Positions 1 to 8,070 of a stretch of DNA of 64,000 bases are shown here, in pieces. Under the pieces are notes generated by a model that made no database searches, was not told where the DNA came from, and saw nothing but the letters and a program-made list of their open reading frames with translations. The stretch is from Bin87 sp965204685 (GTDB lineage: Bacteria; Chloroflexota; Dehalococcoidia; Lucifugimonadales; UBA3495): contig OZ242004.1 in NCBI GenBank assembly GCA_965204685.1, forward strand, positions 3,534,001-3,598,000, read 5' to 3'. A program made the position numbers and the translations under genes. The stretch's first letter is position 1. Every line of letters starts with the position of its first letter.

Positions 1-2
1 AT

Positions 3-860
3 TATGTCCGACACTTTCAGGCTTTGGGCAGTGGGGCGACTTTTGCGGAAATCTCCAAATCAGCTTTGCAGAAGTTTGAGATTCCATTGCCGCCGCTATC
101 AGAACAGCAACGAATTGCTGGGTTGCTGGATGAGCATATGGCGGCAGTGGAGCGGGCCAGACAGGCCATGGAGGGTTCGCTCGTGCAAGTAGGAGCGTTG
201 AAGAAAGCCTTTATGCGAGAGCTTGTGGATGTGGGGCGGGTGCTCCCTCAAGATTGGCACTGGGTTACTCTGGAAGCCATTATAAAACTCGCAGACTCCG
301 GCGTCTGGGGCGAAGCCGACTCCAACGAGGGAGTAAGCGTATTGCGGTCGACCAATTTCAACAACAACGGTACCCTAGACTTTACCAAATTGACCTTTCG
401 TGACATTTCACCGAACGACAGGGATAGCAAAGGTCTTCGCGCAGGCGATATATTATTAGAGAGGTCCGGTGGCGGGCCGTCCCAGCCCGTTGGTAGAGTC
501 TGTATCTTTGAAGGGGACAGTGAGCCCCATGTTTTTGGGAACTTCTGCCAACGGTTCCGCGTTGATGCTGACGTGTGTGAAAGCGCGTTTCTATTTTGGT
601 ACCTCTACGCTTTTCACTCAACGGGTCGAACGGCATCATACCAACGGCGTACAACGGGGATCCGTAATTTGGAATACCGACGGTATATCGCTCAAAGCAT
701 CCCTTTACCACCTTTGCCTGTTCAGCGAAAGATTGCGGCTAAGGCAAAAGAAAGGATGGATACGGTGGAGCGCGCCGAAACTGCAACTCACGAACAGATA
801 GACGCCATCAATGCGCTGTCGGCTTCATACCTGCGCATGGCATTCGCTGGGAAACTCTGA
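3..860 (+). CDS. hsdS: Type I restriction-modification specificity subunit HsdS (5' partial)
   Basis: This is the C-terminal part of a DNA-recognition subunit of a type I restriction-modification enzyme; the reading frame is already open at the window edge. The visible part begins with a central conserved region (EIPLPPLSEQQRIAGLLD followed by a long helix). A second target-recognition domain follows (about residues 80-225), then the second conserved repeat (SIPLPPLPVQRKIA plus a helix). This duplicated 'IPLPP..EQ..I' architecture is characteristic of HsdS. The stop is 2 nt before the hsdM start, so the two are surely co-transcribed. The order S then M is less usual than M then S. No hsdR is visible; it may lie upstream of the window. 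Confidence 0.93.
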   Translation, partial: YVRHFQALGSGATFAEISKSALQKFEIPLPPLSEQQRIAGLLDEHMAAVERARQAMEGSLVQVGALKKAFMRELVDVGRVLPQDWHWVTLEAIIKLADSGVWGEADSNEGVSVLRSTNFNNNGTLDFTKLTFRDISPNDRDSKGLRAGDILLERSGGGPSQPVGRVCIFEGDSEPHVFGNFCQRFRVDADVCESAFLFWYLYAFHSTGRTASYQRRTTGIRNLEYRRYIAQSIPLPPLPVQRKIAAKAKERMDTVERAETATHEQIDAINALSASYLRMAFAGKL

Positions 861-862
861 AC

Positions 863-2398
863 ATGACGACAGCAACGCGAACACAGAAACGTTCCACCCC
901 GCAGTCGGTGGACCAGGCTATTAAAAGCATCTGCGACATCATGCGTCGCGGCAACTGTGCCGGCGCGATGGAGTACGTTCCGGAATTGACCTGGCTGCTG
1001 TTTTTGAGGATTTTGGATGAGCGGGAGCAGATTGAGGAGCAACGCGCCACGGCGTTGGGGGTAACCTATCGCCCCCCGGTGGAGTACCCCTACCGCTGGC
1101 GGGATTGGGGCGCACCGCCGGAAACGCTGGCGGACGGCCAGAACAGCAAGCGACGGGAGTTGCAGAATGAACCGCAGAACTCCTTCTTCAACTTCGTCAA
1201 CCTGGAGCTGCTGCCGCATCTGAGAGACCTTCGCGATCAGGCGGATGCTACGCCGGTACAGAAAGTGGTTGGTGAAATCATGACGGGAGTCGAGCGAGTG
1301 CGCATCGACACCGAGCGTAACTTCCTGGACGTTCTCGACAAAGTGCATCAACTTTCCAACGAATCCGTTGACCCGACGCACGTATTCACGCTCTCACAGG
1401 TTTACGAGGGCCTGCTGCTGAAAATGGGTGAGAAGCGCAACGACGGCGGCCAGTTCTTCACGCCTCGCGAGGTTATACGGGCAATGGCCCAGGTGGTGGG
1501 TCCCAAGATCGGGGAGACGGTCTATGATCCAGGGTGCGGCACCGGGGGATTCCTTGCGCAATGCCACGAACATATCAAGGCCAATATGGGAGCCAACATC
1601 AGCCCGGACCAATTGACCACGCTCACCGAAAGGACGTTCTACGGTCGCGAAAAGGAGAACCTCATCTACCCCATCGCGCTGGCCAACTTGGTCCTCCACG
1701 GCATCGACAACCCCAACATCTGGCACGGCAATACTCTCACCGGTCAGGAAAGCTACGGCGGATTGTTTGATGGCGCGCCCCAGGCTTTCGACGTCATTCT
1801 GACCAATCCGCCGTTTGGTGGTCGAGAAGGGCTGGAAGCGCGAACCAACTTTGACTATCGAACCGGGTCCACTCAAATACTGTTCCTGCAACACGTCATC
1901 CGCAGCCTGAGAGACGGCGGGCGTTGCGGAATCGTCTTGGACGAAGGCGCGCTGTTCCGCACTAACCAGAACGCTTTCGTACAGACCAAGCGCAAGTTGC
2001 TGGACGATTGCGACCTCTGGTGCATCGTCAGCCTGCCGCCCGGAGTTTTTACTCAAGCCGGAGCCGGTGTCAAGACCAACCTCCTTTTCTTTACCAAAGG
2101 GCGACCTACGGAAAGCGTTTGGTATTACGACCTGTCTGAGGTTAAGGTTACCAAGCGACAGCCGCTGCTGCTGTCACACTTTGACGAGTTCTTCGAACTG
2201 TTGCCGTGCCGTGCCGACAGCGAACGTAGTTGGACGGTATCGCGCAGCGAGATTGAATCTCGGAACTACGACCTTAAGGCAGTCAATCCTAATCGGGTAA
2301 TAGACATGGACACACGCACCCCGGCTGAACTTATCGACATTATCGAGGCGAAAGGACGGGAAGTAGCCGAAGCGCTGGCATCTCTCAGAGGGGAATAA
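863..2398 (+). CDS. hsdM: Type I restriction-modification DNA methyltransferase HsdM
   Basis: N6-adenine methyltransferase subunit, which with HsdS modifies the host recognition site. The 511 aa product has an N-terminal helical HsdM domain (about residues 10-150). The SAM-binding motif DPGCGTGGFL lies near residues 222-231 and the catalytic NPPF at about 315-318, matching N-6 DNA methylases. Length is typical. ATG 863 follows the hsdS stop by 2 nt. The base composition of hsdS-hsdM is visibly less extreme in GC and C content than the genes that follow, which fits a horizontally acquired defence locus (inference). A strong hairpin terminator lies 157 nt after the stop. Confidence 0.95.
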   Translation: MTTATRTQKRSTPQSVDQAIKSICDIMRRGNCAGAMEYVPELTWLLFLRILDEREQIEEQRATALGVTYRPPVEYPYRWRDWGAPPETLADGQNSKRRELQNEPQNSFFNFVNLELLPHLRDLRDQADATPVQKVVGEIMTGVERVRIDTERNFLDVLDKVHQLSNESVDPTHVFTLSQVYEGLLLKMGEKRNDGGQFFTPREVIRAMAQVVGPKIGETVYDPGCGTGGFLAQCHEHIKANMGANISPDQLTTLTERTFYGREKENLIYPIALANLVLHGIDNPNIWHGNTLTGQESYGGLFDGAPQAFDVILTNPPFGGREGLEARTNFDYRTGSTQILFLQHVIRSLRDGGRCGIVLDEGALFRTNQNAFVQTKRKLLDDCDLWCIVSLPPGVFTQAGAGVKTNLLFFTKGRPTESVWYYDLSEVKVTKRQPLLLSHFDEFFELLPCRADSERSWTVSRSEIESRNYDLKAVNPNRVIDMDTRTPAELIDIIEAKGREVAEALASLRGE

Positions 2399-2401
2399 AG
2401 G

Positions 2402-2521
2402 CATACCGCCGCGGATCCCGCGCCAGATGTTAGAGGTGCCTATCCAGGCCGCCATCGGCAGCCGCGTCGAAGTCCCCCAGGAAGCCTTCCTCAGCCTCCT
2501 CAAAATCGGCGAAGACGGCTA
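2402..2521 (+). other. Short open stretch without a start, possible 3' gene remnant
   Basis: Directly after the hsdM stop, one frame stays open for about 39 codons (IPPRIPRQMLEVPIQ... to a TAG at 2519-2521). It has a protein-like composition but no ATG/GTG start with a ribosome binding site. It could be the leftover C-terminus of a gene disrupted when the restriction locus arrived, or chance. I do not recognise a family with confidence. Confidence 0.25.
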
Positions 2522-2555
2522 GTTAGCGCAACTCGCCAACCAAGTCAACCCACAA

Positions 2556-2582
2556 AAAGGGGCCGCGTGTTACGGCCCCTTT
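2556..2582 (+). terminator. Strong hairpin terminator, probably bidirectional
   Basis: A perfect 10-bp stem, AAAGGGGCCG (2556-2565) with CGGCCCCTTT (2573-2582), encloses a 7-nt loop. The A-run on one side and T-run on the other let it work in both directions. It sits between the convergent hsdM (plus) and the DUF3500 gene (minus). Confidence 0.8.
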
Positions 2583-2606
2583 GATTATTCCGCGGTCGGG
2601 CGAAGA

Positions 2607-3602
2607 TCACAGGATGTGATACAGCATCCGGTGGTCCCGCAGCACGTCCTGCGCGAAGTCGTTCTCAACCTCCCGCCACACCGAGTGGATGTGGTTCGCC
2701 TCGTTCTGGACGTTGTCGAACTCCACGATGAACTGCCCGCCGTGGATCCGGTAGTAGTGGTCCCGGCTCCGGTCCAGCCCGCCGGCCCACACCAGCCGGT
2801 AATCGTCCACCCCCGTCTCCCGTATTGTCGCCAGACGCTGCTCCGCCACCGGCGCGGGCACCCCGTTCACGTACTCCCCGATCAGTGCCATCAGGATTTC
2901 CCGCTGCGTGCCGTTCATCTCGTGCCCGGCCAAGCCCTCCTCGTCGTGGATGGCCTGCTTGCTGCTGTTGTAACCCAGGATGTCCCACGGAGCCTTGTCG
3001 TGGATCACCGCCTTGCCGCGCTGCCCCGAGTCCAGCGAACCCATCAGCTCGATAGCCAAATCTTCCCGCCGACCCAGGATGCGCAGCCCTTCCTTGGGCC
3101 CCTTGCGCACCTCGGCCGGGTTCGCCCCGAAGAAAAACGGCGTCACCGCGATGACTTGGTCGCCCCACACGCTGTAGTGCACCGATAGGTGGTGACCTTC
3201 AACGCGCCACCCCCACGGGTCGTGCCGGCCCGGGTCACCGAACACCGTCCAGTAGTAAAGCTCCGGATCCCGCGGCCACGTCACCTGCCCCCACTCGGCT
3301 TCCAGCGGACCCAGCACCAACTCGTGCTCAATGATCGACCTCGCCTGCTGGTTAGACTCGTCCGTAAGACCCGTCGCCAGCAAGTCCATCGCGTAGCTGC
3401 GCTGCTGCTCCGTCATGTCCCGCAGCGGTAGCCCGTGACGGTTCAGCGGCGGGTAGTACCAGAACAGCCGCTCGCCGTCCATGTAGTGGTAGGTCGCCTT
3501 CCCGCGTTGGTCGCTGTCCAGGCTCGCCACCCAGCGGCGCGCGGCGTCCACCATCGCGGCGGTGACGTGGAGGTGCGGATGCGTAAATCGGCCAGTTGTC
3601 AT
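2607..3602 (-). CDS. DUF3500 domain protein
   Basis: A 331 aa protein of the DUF3500 family, function unknown. Recognisable family features are the repeated 'SLDSxQRGKA' segment (twice, near the N-terminus and mid-protein) and the C-terminal block HYYRIHGGQFIVEFDNVQ followed by NEANHIHSVWR, then a terminal D/H-rich segment. There is no signal peptide. The open frame extends 20 codons further upstream, but ATG 3602 is preceded by AGGAGGT at good spacing, which decides the start. Monocistronic; it faces hsdM across a shared terminator. Confidence 0.85.
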   Translation of the reverse strand: MTTGRFTHPHLHVTAAMVDAARRWVASLDSDQRGKATYHYMDGERLFWYYPPLNRHGLPLRDMTEQQRSYAMDLLATGLTDESNQQARSIIEHELVLGPLEAEWGQVTWPRDPELYYWTVFGDPGRHDPWGWRVEGHHLSVHYSVWGDQVIAVTPFFFGANPAEVRKGPKEGLRILGRREDLAIELMGSLDSGQRGKAVIHDKAPWDILGYNSSKQAIHDEEGLAGHEMNGTQREILMALIGEYVNGVPAPVAEQRLATIRETGVDDYRLVWAGGLDRSRDHYYRIHGGQFIVEFDNVQNEANHIHSVWREVENDFAQDVLRDHRMLYHIL

Positions 3603-3710
3603 CACAGATGACCTCCTGCTAAATCCTGATATCGAATTGTGCCGCAGTGTAGAAAAGCCCATCGCAGAGTGTCAAGAACGCCCAAACCGAACATCCGCAC
3701 ACACCCATCC

Positions 3711-3740
3711 CGTCATTGCGAGCGCAGCGCGGCAATCTCG
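3711..3740. repeat. Dispersed CATTGCGA/GGCAATCTC repeat, copy 1
   Basis: Reads CGTCATTGCGAG, a variable centre, then CGGCAATCTCG. Related copies occur at about 24049-24095 and 27816-27857, where the centre is a CCCGCA/TGCGGG hairpin. All three copies are intergenic. Confidence 0.6.
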
Positions 3741-3787
3741 TTGCGATACACACGCCCACGCTAGTCAGACCGTCTAACCGGCCTGCT

Positions 3788-3829
3788 CAATCCTGGAAAT
3801 CCTCTAATCCTCAAAATCCTGCTTCTGAC
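3788..3829. repeat. Half copy of the palindromic TCTGAC repeat
   Basis: CAATCCTGGAAATCC...CTTCTGAC matches the right half of the 111-bp palindromic elements at 17557-17667 and 23236-23346. The left half is not evident here. Confidence 0.6.
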
Positions 3830-3875
3830 GGTCCCCCGCCGCAAACCGGGTACGCATGCGACCTGGCGCATCCAT

Positions 3876-3905
3876 GTGACACTCCCGCCGCTGCAAGTCT
3901 ATAAT
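3876..3905 (+). promoter_or_regulatory. Promoter for pyrF-DUF951-MFS
   Basis: GTGACA (3876-3881), an 18-bp spacer and a perfect TATAAT (3900-3905), located 41 nt before the pyrF ATG. This is 11 of 12 matches to the sigma-70-type consensus. Confidence 0.7.
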
Positions 3906-3945
3906 ACTCACCCAATAACTACCGGCACTCCCACAGATAAAACCC

Positions 3946-4785
3946 ATGCCCACCTTCACTCAACGCCTCCGCACCGCCAGCGAGTCCGCCCAAAGCCTCC
4001 TCTGCGTCGGCCTGGACCCCGATCCCGCCCGCCTGCCCGTCGCCGGCGCGGCCGAGTTCAACCGCGCCATCGTCTCCGCCACCGCCGATCTGGTCTGCGC
4101 CTACAAGCCCAACCTCGCTTTCTACGAGGCAATGGGCCTCCCTGGTTGGCGCGTGCTGGAGAAAACCGTCGACCACATCCGCGCCGAGGCCTCCCACGCC
4201 ATCATCATCGCCGACTGTAAGCGGGGTGACATTGACTCCAGCGCCGCTGCTTACGCCACCGCCATGTTCGACGTTTGGGGCTTCGACTGTGTCACCGTCA
4301 ACCCCTGGGGCGGCATGGACACCGTGGAACCCTGGCTGACCAACCCGGAGCAAGGCGCGTTCATCTGGTGTCGCGGCTCCAATCGCGGCGCCGCCGACAT
4401 CCAGGACCTCCCGGTCAGCGGCGTGGGCGATCTCACCCAGCCCCTGTACCTGCGCCTGGCCCGACGGTCCCAGCAGCGCGCGTCCCAGGGCAACCTCGGC
4501 CTCGTCGTCGGCGCCACCGCCCCCCAGCAACTGGCCGACGTCCGCGGCATCTGTCCCGACCTGCCCCTTCTCATCCCGGGCATCGGAGCCCAGGGCGGTG
4601 ACCTGGCCGACTCTGTTCGCTGCGGCGTGGACGCCGCCGGCCGTTTGGCCGTCATCAATGCGTCCCGCTCCGTCATCTACGCTTCTTCTAGCAGCGACTA
4701 TTCTGCAGCCGCCCGGCGCGCCGCGTCCACGCTGCGGGACGAGATCAACGCCACCCTCGACGACATGGGCTTGGGATGGACGTGA
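3946..4785 (+). CDS. pyrF: Orotidine 5'-phosphate decarboxylase
   Basis: Catalyses the last step of UMP synthesis, OMP to UMP, in the cytoplasm. The 279 aa length fits the larger 'type 2' bacterial OMP decarboxylases. The catalytic DxKxxD array is clear at residues 90-95 (DCKRGD). The N-terminal substrate-binding LCVGLDPD, the YKPNLAFYE block and the late LIPGIGAQGGD phosphate-binding loop are also present. The stop overlaps the start of the next small gene, so it begins a pyrF-DUF951-MFS transcription unit. A strong promoter lies 41 nt upstream. Confidence 0.95.
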   Translation: MPTFTQRLRTASESAQSLLCVGLDPDPARLPVAGAAEFNRAIVSATADLVCAYKPNLAFYEAMGLPGWRVLEKTVDHIRAEASHAIIIADCKRGDIDSSAAAYATAMFDVWGFDCVTVNPWGGMDTVEPWLTNPEQGAFIWCRGSNRGAADIQDLPVSGVGDLTQPLYLRLARRSQQRASQGNLGLVVGATAPQQLADVRGICPDLPLLIPGIGAQGGDLADSVRCGVDAAGRLAVINASRSVIYASSSSDYSAAARRAASTLRDEINATLDDMGLGWT

Positions 4786-5006
4786 TGGTCGACGTCGCCG
4801 ACATCAAACCCGGCGACGTCGTTCGCCTGAAAAAGCCCCACCCCTGCGGCGGCTATCAATGGCTCGTCAACCGGGTGGGTGGCGATATCGGCCTCCGCTG
4901 CCAGACCTGCGGCCACTACGTCATGACCCCGCGCTTCCGCATCCTGAAGCGCATCCGGGAAATCACGCGCCCGGCTCCAAGAACTGAAGAGCAGCGCGCC
5001 AGTTGA
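4785..5006 (+). CDS. DUF951 small protein
   Basis: A 73 aa protein of the DUF951 family. The signature is 'DIKPGDVVRLKKPHPCGGYQW' in the first half and then LRCQTCGHYVMTPR, with three cysteines (HPCG and CQTC) that may bind metal. Function is unknown; the family is found in Gram-positive and Chloroflexi-type genomes. ATG 4785 overlaps the pyrF stop (TGATG), an arrangement that suggests translational coupling. ATG 4776 is an alternative start adding three residues. The stop is likewise overlapped by the TTG start of the following MFS gene. Confidence 0.85.
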   Translation: MVDVADIKPGDVVRLKKPHPCGGYQWLVNRVGGDIGLRCQTCGHYVMTPRFRILKRIREITRPAPRTEEQRAS

Positions 5007-6283
5007 ACCCCGGTTCCATGCGTTCGGCCCTGGGACGCCGGGGCCGTTACCACAGCGTTGCCCTCCTCTGCGCCGTCGTCGCGCTGAACAGCTTCGGCAT
5101 GGGCGCCATCTCGCCCGTGCTGCCCCTGTTCCTGGAACGCGAGTACGGCGTGTCCGCCACCGAAGTCGGCATCGCCGTTGGCTTCTTCTTCGGCATGGGC
5201 CGCCTGATCACCAGCGTCCCCGCCGGTTATCTCGCCCAGCGCTACGGGCGCCGCCCTGTTCTCGCCCTGGGATCGGCCATTAACCTGGTCGGCGCCGCCC
5301 TCGTCTCCGTCTCCTTCAGCTACGCCTGGCTCACCGGGTGGCGCTTCGTGTCCGGGTTCGGCGGCAGCATCTTCCTCACCGTAGCCACCATCTACCTCCG
5401 CGACGAGGCCACGCCCGAAACTCGCGGCCGCCTGCTCAGCCTCCAGGAACTCAGCATCCTTGCCGGGCAGACCCTGGGCCCCCTGCTGGGCGGCTACCTC
5501 GCCAGCCTCTTCGGCCTCCGTTTCCCGCTTTATGTCCAGGCGATCCTCATGGCCGCGTCCTTGCTGGTAATCGTCGTCGCCCTTCCCGAGTCCCGCTGGC
5601 GTGAGCAGACTGCAACTGATGGAACCGCCCGTCGCCGTTCGACGCCACAGTCCGCCGGCCAGCCGGCGCAAGCCGCCGATCCGCCCAGCCGCCGCGGCGC
5701 GATCTGGCGGCTGATATTCAGCCCCGCCTTCATTCTCGTCGGTATGTTCGCGCTGATGATCGTCGCCAACCGGCAAGGGGCCCGGATGAGCGTCATGCCC
5801 CTGTTCGGGCGTCAGAAGGGATTCGGCCCCGAAGACCTGGGCCTGTGGTTGAGCGTCACCCATTTCCCCCAGTTCTTCACCACCATGGCGTCCGGCTACC
5901 TGTCCGACCGCTTCGGACGCAAAACTCCCATCCTCCCTTCGGTCATCCTGATGACCCTGGGTATCGCCGCCTTCATCTGGGCGGGCAGCTTGTGGCAGCT
6001 CTTGCTATCCGGCGTGTTGCTGGGCATGGGTGAGGGCTTGGGCAGCCCCGCCGGCACCGTATTCTTCGCCGACATCGCGCCCCCGGGCCTGGAAGGAGTC
6101 ACCATCGGCCTGCTCCGCACCTTCGGCGGCATCGGCACCGTCATGGGCGCTCTGGTTCTGGGTGCCATCGCCGACGTCAGCAGTTTCTCCTGGTCATTGT
6201 GGATCGACGCCGCGGTCTTCGCCGCGTCCGGCATCGGCCTCCTCATCTTCGTCCGCGAGACCTACCGCCGCCGCCCCGGCTAA
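5003..6283 (+). CDS. MFS transporter (multidrug exporter-like)
   Basis: A 426 aa, 12-helix major facilitator superfamily protein of the inner membrane. MFS motif A-type loops are visible between helices 2 and 3 (GYLAQRYGRRPVL) and again between helices 8 and 9 (GYLSDRFGRKTPI). The two six-helix halves are separated by a charged loop (about residues 195-235). TTG 5003 overlaps the previous stop as TTGA; an in-frame ATG at 5018 is an alternative. Substrate cannot be told from sequence; efflux of small molecules is the usual role of this subgroup. Confidence 0.88.
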   Translation: MNPGSMRSALGRRGRYHSVALLCAVVALNSFGMGAISPVLPLFLEREYGVSATEVGIAVGFFFGMGRLITSVPAGYLAQRYGRRPVLALGSAINLVGAALVSVSFSYAWLTGWRFVSGFGGSIFLTVATIYLRDEATPETRGRLLSLQELSILAGQTLGPLLGGYLASLFGLRFPLYVQAILMAASLLVIVVALPESRWREQTATDGTARRRSTPQSAGQPAQAADPPSRRGAIWRLIFSPAFILVGMFALMIVANRQGARMSVMPLFGRQKGFGPEDLGLWLSVTHFPQFFTTMASGYLSDRFGRKTPILPSVILMTLGIAAFIWAGSLWQLLLSGVLLGMGEGLGSPAGTVFFADIAPPGLEGVTIGLLRTFGGIGTVMGALVLGAIADVSSFSWSLWIDAAVFAASGIGLLIFVRETYRRRPG

Positions 6284-6579
6284 ATCGCCGCCCCGCTTCG
6301 TTATTCCGGCCCTGACCCGGAATCCATTCCACCTCGCAGGGCAATCGCGTCTTCAACACATTCAATATTAGTGCCTGGATTGCATCCCGGTGAGTGATTA
6401 TGCGCAGCCATCTTGGCGCTGGGACGTCCCCGAAACCCGCTGATTATCCAAAACACTCGCATCGCCATATCCTGTCCATCCCGTTCATCCTGTTTATCCC
6501 GGTAAAATTCACCATTCACTATTGCCAATTCCAACACCGCCGCCATCGTTGATTGAGACGGGATTGCCCTGTTCCACCT
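6284..6579. other. Intergenic repeats between convergent MFS genes
   Basis: No gene seen. It contains a TTATTCCGG...CCGGAATCC hairpin repeat (6299-6325) and a run of CATCCCGTTCATCCTGTTTATCC type (about 6469-6512). An inverted copy of a GGGCAATC/GATTGCCC segment links the two ends, and a second hairpin repeat (6580-6606) enters the neighbouring gene. Confidence 0.65.
6299..6325. repeat. ATTCCGG/CCGGAAT hairpin repeat
   Basis: A short palindromic repeat of the GTCATTCCGGC...GCCGGAATCC family. Other copies in this window are at 6580-6606, 17485-17513, 22704-22732 and 23384-23412. Confidence 0.7.
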
Positions 6580-6606
6580 CGTCATTCCAGCCCTGAGCCG
6601 GAATCC
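6580..6606. repeat. ATTCCGG-family repeat forming the end of an MFS gene
   Basis: Same repeat family. Read on the minus strand it supplies the last codons (DSGSGLE) and the TGA stop of the MFS gene at 6582-7922. Confidence 0.7.
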
Positions 6607-7922
6607 GGGCCGGCCGCCGGGCGCTCCACCCTCACCCGCAGCAGCAGCAAACCCCCGATTATGAACAGCAGCGCGCTCGCTCCCAGCAGCGCCGTGTATC
6701 CGAACCCCGGCCCGAACCACACCGATACCAGGTCCGGCAGCGGCCCAATCGCTTTGGCCCCCGCCGCTCCGATCAGCGTCCCCAGGTTCACCACGCCCAT
6801 GTGCTGCGCCTCCCGCCCCGACGTACCCAGGTCGTTCGCTAACGCCCAGTGCGTGGTCAGGATGATGCCAACCGCCCCTCCGATCACGCTGGCCACGACC
6901 ACCGCCAGCAGGTAGGTGCTAACCCACATCATCGCGATCGTCGCCAGCAGGGCAGCCACCGTGCCCACTGCTAGCACCGGTTTCCGGCCGATCCGGTCCG
7001 ACAGCCAGCCCGACGGGTACGTCGTCATAATAAGCATCCCACCGATGCCGATGATCGCAACCCCCAATGCCTGCGCCGGGTTGTCCACCTGCACTTTGTC
7101 CCGCAGGAAAAACAACCCGTAGGTCGTAAATATCACCACCGCCGCCAGGAACGCCGCCCGCGACGCGACGAACCACGGCAGGTCCGGATGCAGCCGCGCC
7201 ATATTGGTCGACTCCGGAAACGCCATGGCCGCCCGGTGAAACGCCGCCGTCGCCGCCCCGCCGGCCTCCCGCATCCGCCGGTAGATGGTCGTCGAGCTTA
7301 TCGACGCCGTGGCTAGGATCGTCACCGCGAACATCCCCAGCGTTGCCCACAGCCAGTAGGACCCGTCCGGATCAGAGTAGTGTCCCACCATCAACGCCGC
7401 CAGGCACAGGATGCTGGCTCCGCCCAGCGCTTCCAGCAGTGTCTTTATCGACGCGGCTACGCCCATCCGGTTCGCTGGCACCAGTTCCCGAATGCTCGCC
7501 AGGTACGGCGAATACGCGATCCCCGAGTTGATCTGGATGAATAGCCACACCACCAGCAGGGTGCTGTAGGTGAGCGGTGTCGCCAGCGCGATCAGGGCCA
7601 CCGGGATGCACACGCAAGCCCACAGCATATAGGGCAGACGCCTCCCCAGCCTCGAACGCGTTCGGTCGCTCGCCCATCCCACCGGCACCTGTACCAACGC
7701 CGCTGCCAGCATTCCCGCCAGCCCCAGCATCCCCAGCAGCGTGTTCTTCGCCGCCTCCGGCGCAACGTCCAGCACCAGGATCGGCAGCACCGCCGTGTCC
7801 ATGGCCAACACGAACCCGGCCAGGCCGAAACTGTAGGCGTTCAGCCGCGCCAGCGACCACTTCCCCCAGGCGTTCGTCCCCGTCGCCGACTCCGGCAAAG
7901 TCCTGTAACCGTATGCGTCCAT
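6582..7922 (-). CDS. MFS transporter (sugar-cation symporter-like)
   Basis: A 446 aa multi-pass membrane protein with about 12 hydrophobic helices. The motif-A loop GWASDRTRSRLGRRLPY after the second helix is typical of the glycoside-cation symporter-like and MFS_1 branch. A second version, GWLSDRIGRKPVL, occurs in the C-terminal half. ATG 7922 has a weak AAGG upstream. It is divergent from the binding-protein gene at 8071 and convergent with the MFS gene at 5003. The last residues (GPDSGSGLE) and the stop codon are encoded by a dispersed hairpin repeat, so the native C-terminus has been replaced or extended. Substrate is unknown. Confidence 0.87.
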   Translation of the reverse strand: MDAYGYRTLPESATGTNAWGKWSLARLNAYSFGLAGFVLAMDTAVLPILVLDVAPEAAKNTLLGMLGLAGMLAAALVQVPVGWASDRTRSRLGRRLPYMLWACVCIPVALIALATPLTYSTLLVVWLFIQINSGIAYSPYLASIRELVPANRMGVAASIKTLLEALGGASILCLAALMVGHYSDPDGSYWLWATLGMFAVTILATASISSTTIYRRMREAGGAATAAFHRAAMAFPESTNMARLHPDLPWFVASRAAFLAAVVIFTTYGLFFLRDKVQVDNPAQALGVAIIGIGGMLIMTTYPSGWLSDRIGRKPVLAVGTVAALLATIAMMWVSTYLLAVVVASVIGGAVGIILTTHWALANDLGTSGREAQHMGVVNLGTLIGAAGAKAIGPLPDLVSVWFGPGFGYTALLGASALLFIIGGLLLLRVRVERPAAGPDSGSGLE

Positions 7923-7967
7923 AGTGGCCTTATGAACCCTGATTTTCGTTATCTGGTACAGTTACGT

Positions 7968-7976
7968 ATGCTACAA
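7968..7976 (+). promoter_or_regulatory. Extended -10 promoter upstream of the binding-protein gene
   Basis: TGCTACAAT forms an extended -10 element. A 6-bp hairpin with a four-T tail (7986-8007) follows almost at the expected transcription start. It could be a 5' stabiliser or an early terminator/attenuator. Confidence 0.45.
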
Positions 7977-8026
7977 TGCCGCCGCCGGGGTATCAAACCC
8001 CGCTTTTCGTTGGAGGCGTCCAAAAA

Positions 8027-8062
8027 CTCCCTCTCCCTTGGAGGAGAGGGTCGGGGCCAAGG
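8027..8062. repeat. CCCTCTCC/GGAGAGGG palindromic repeat
   Basis: CCCTCTCC, a short loop, then GGAGAGGG and a GGGGCCAAGGGG tail, directly before the start of the binding-protein gene. This type of repeat is common between genes in many genomes. Only one copy is seen in the window. Confidence 0.5.
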
Positions 8063-8070
8063 GGGTTTCC

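Larger units (their letters stand above)
3603..3945. other. Intergenic region with dispersed repeats and the pyrF promoter
   Basis: About 340 bases with no supportable gene, between the divergent DUF3500 gene and pyrF. It holds a CGTCATTGCGA...GGCAATCTCG repeat (3711-3740), one half of the palindromic CTTCTGAC repeat (3788-3829) and a promoter for pyrF (3876-3905). Confidence 0.7.
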
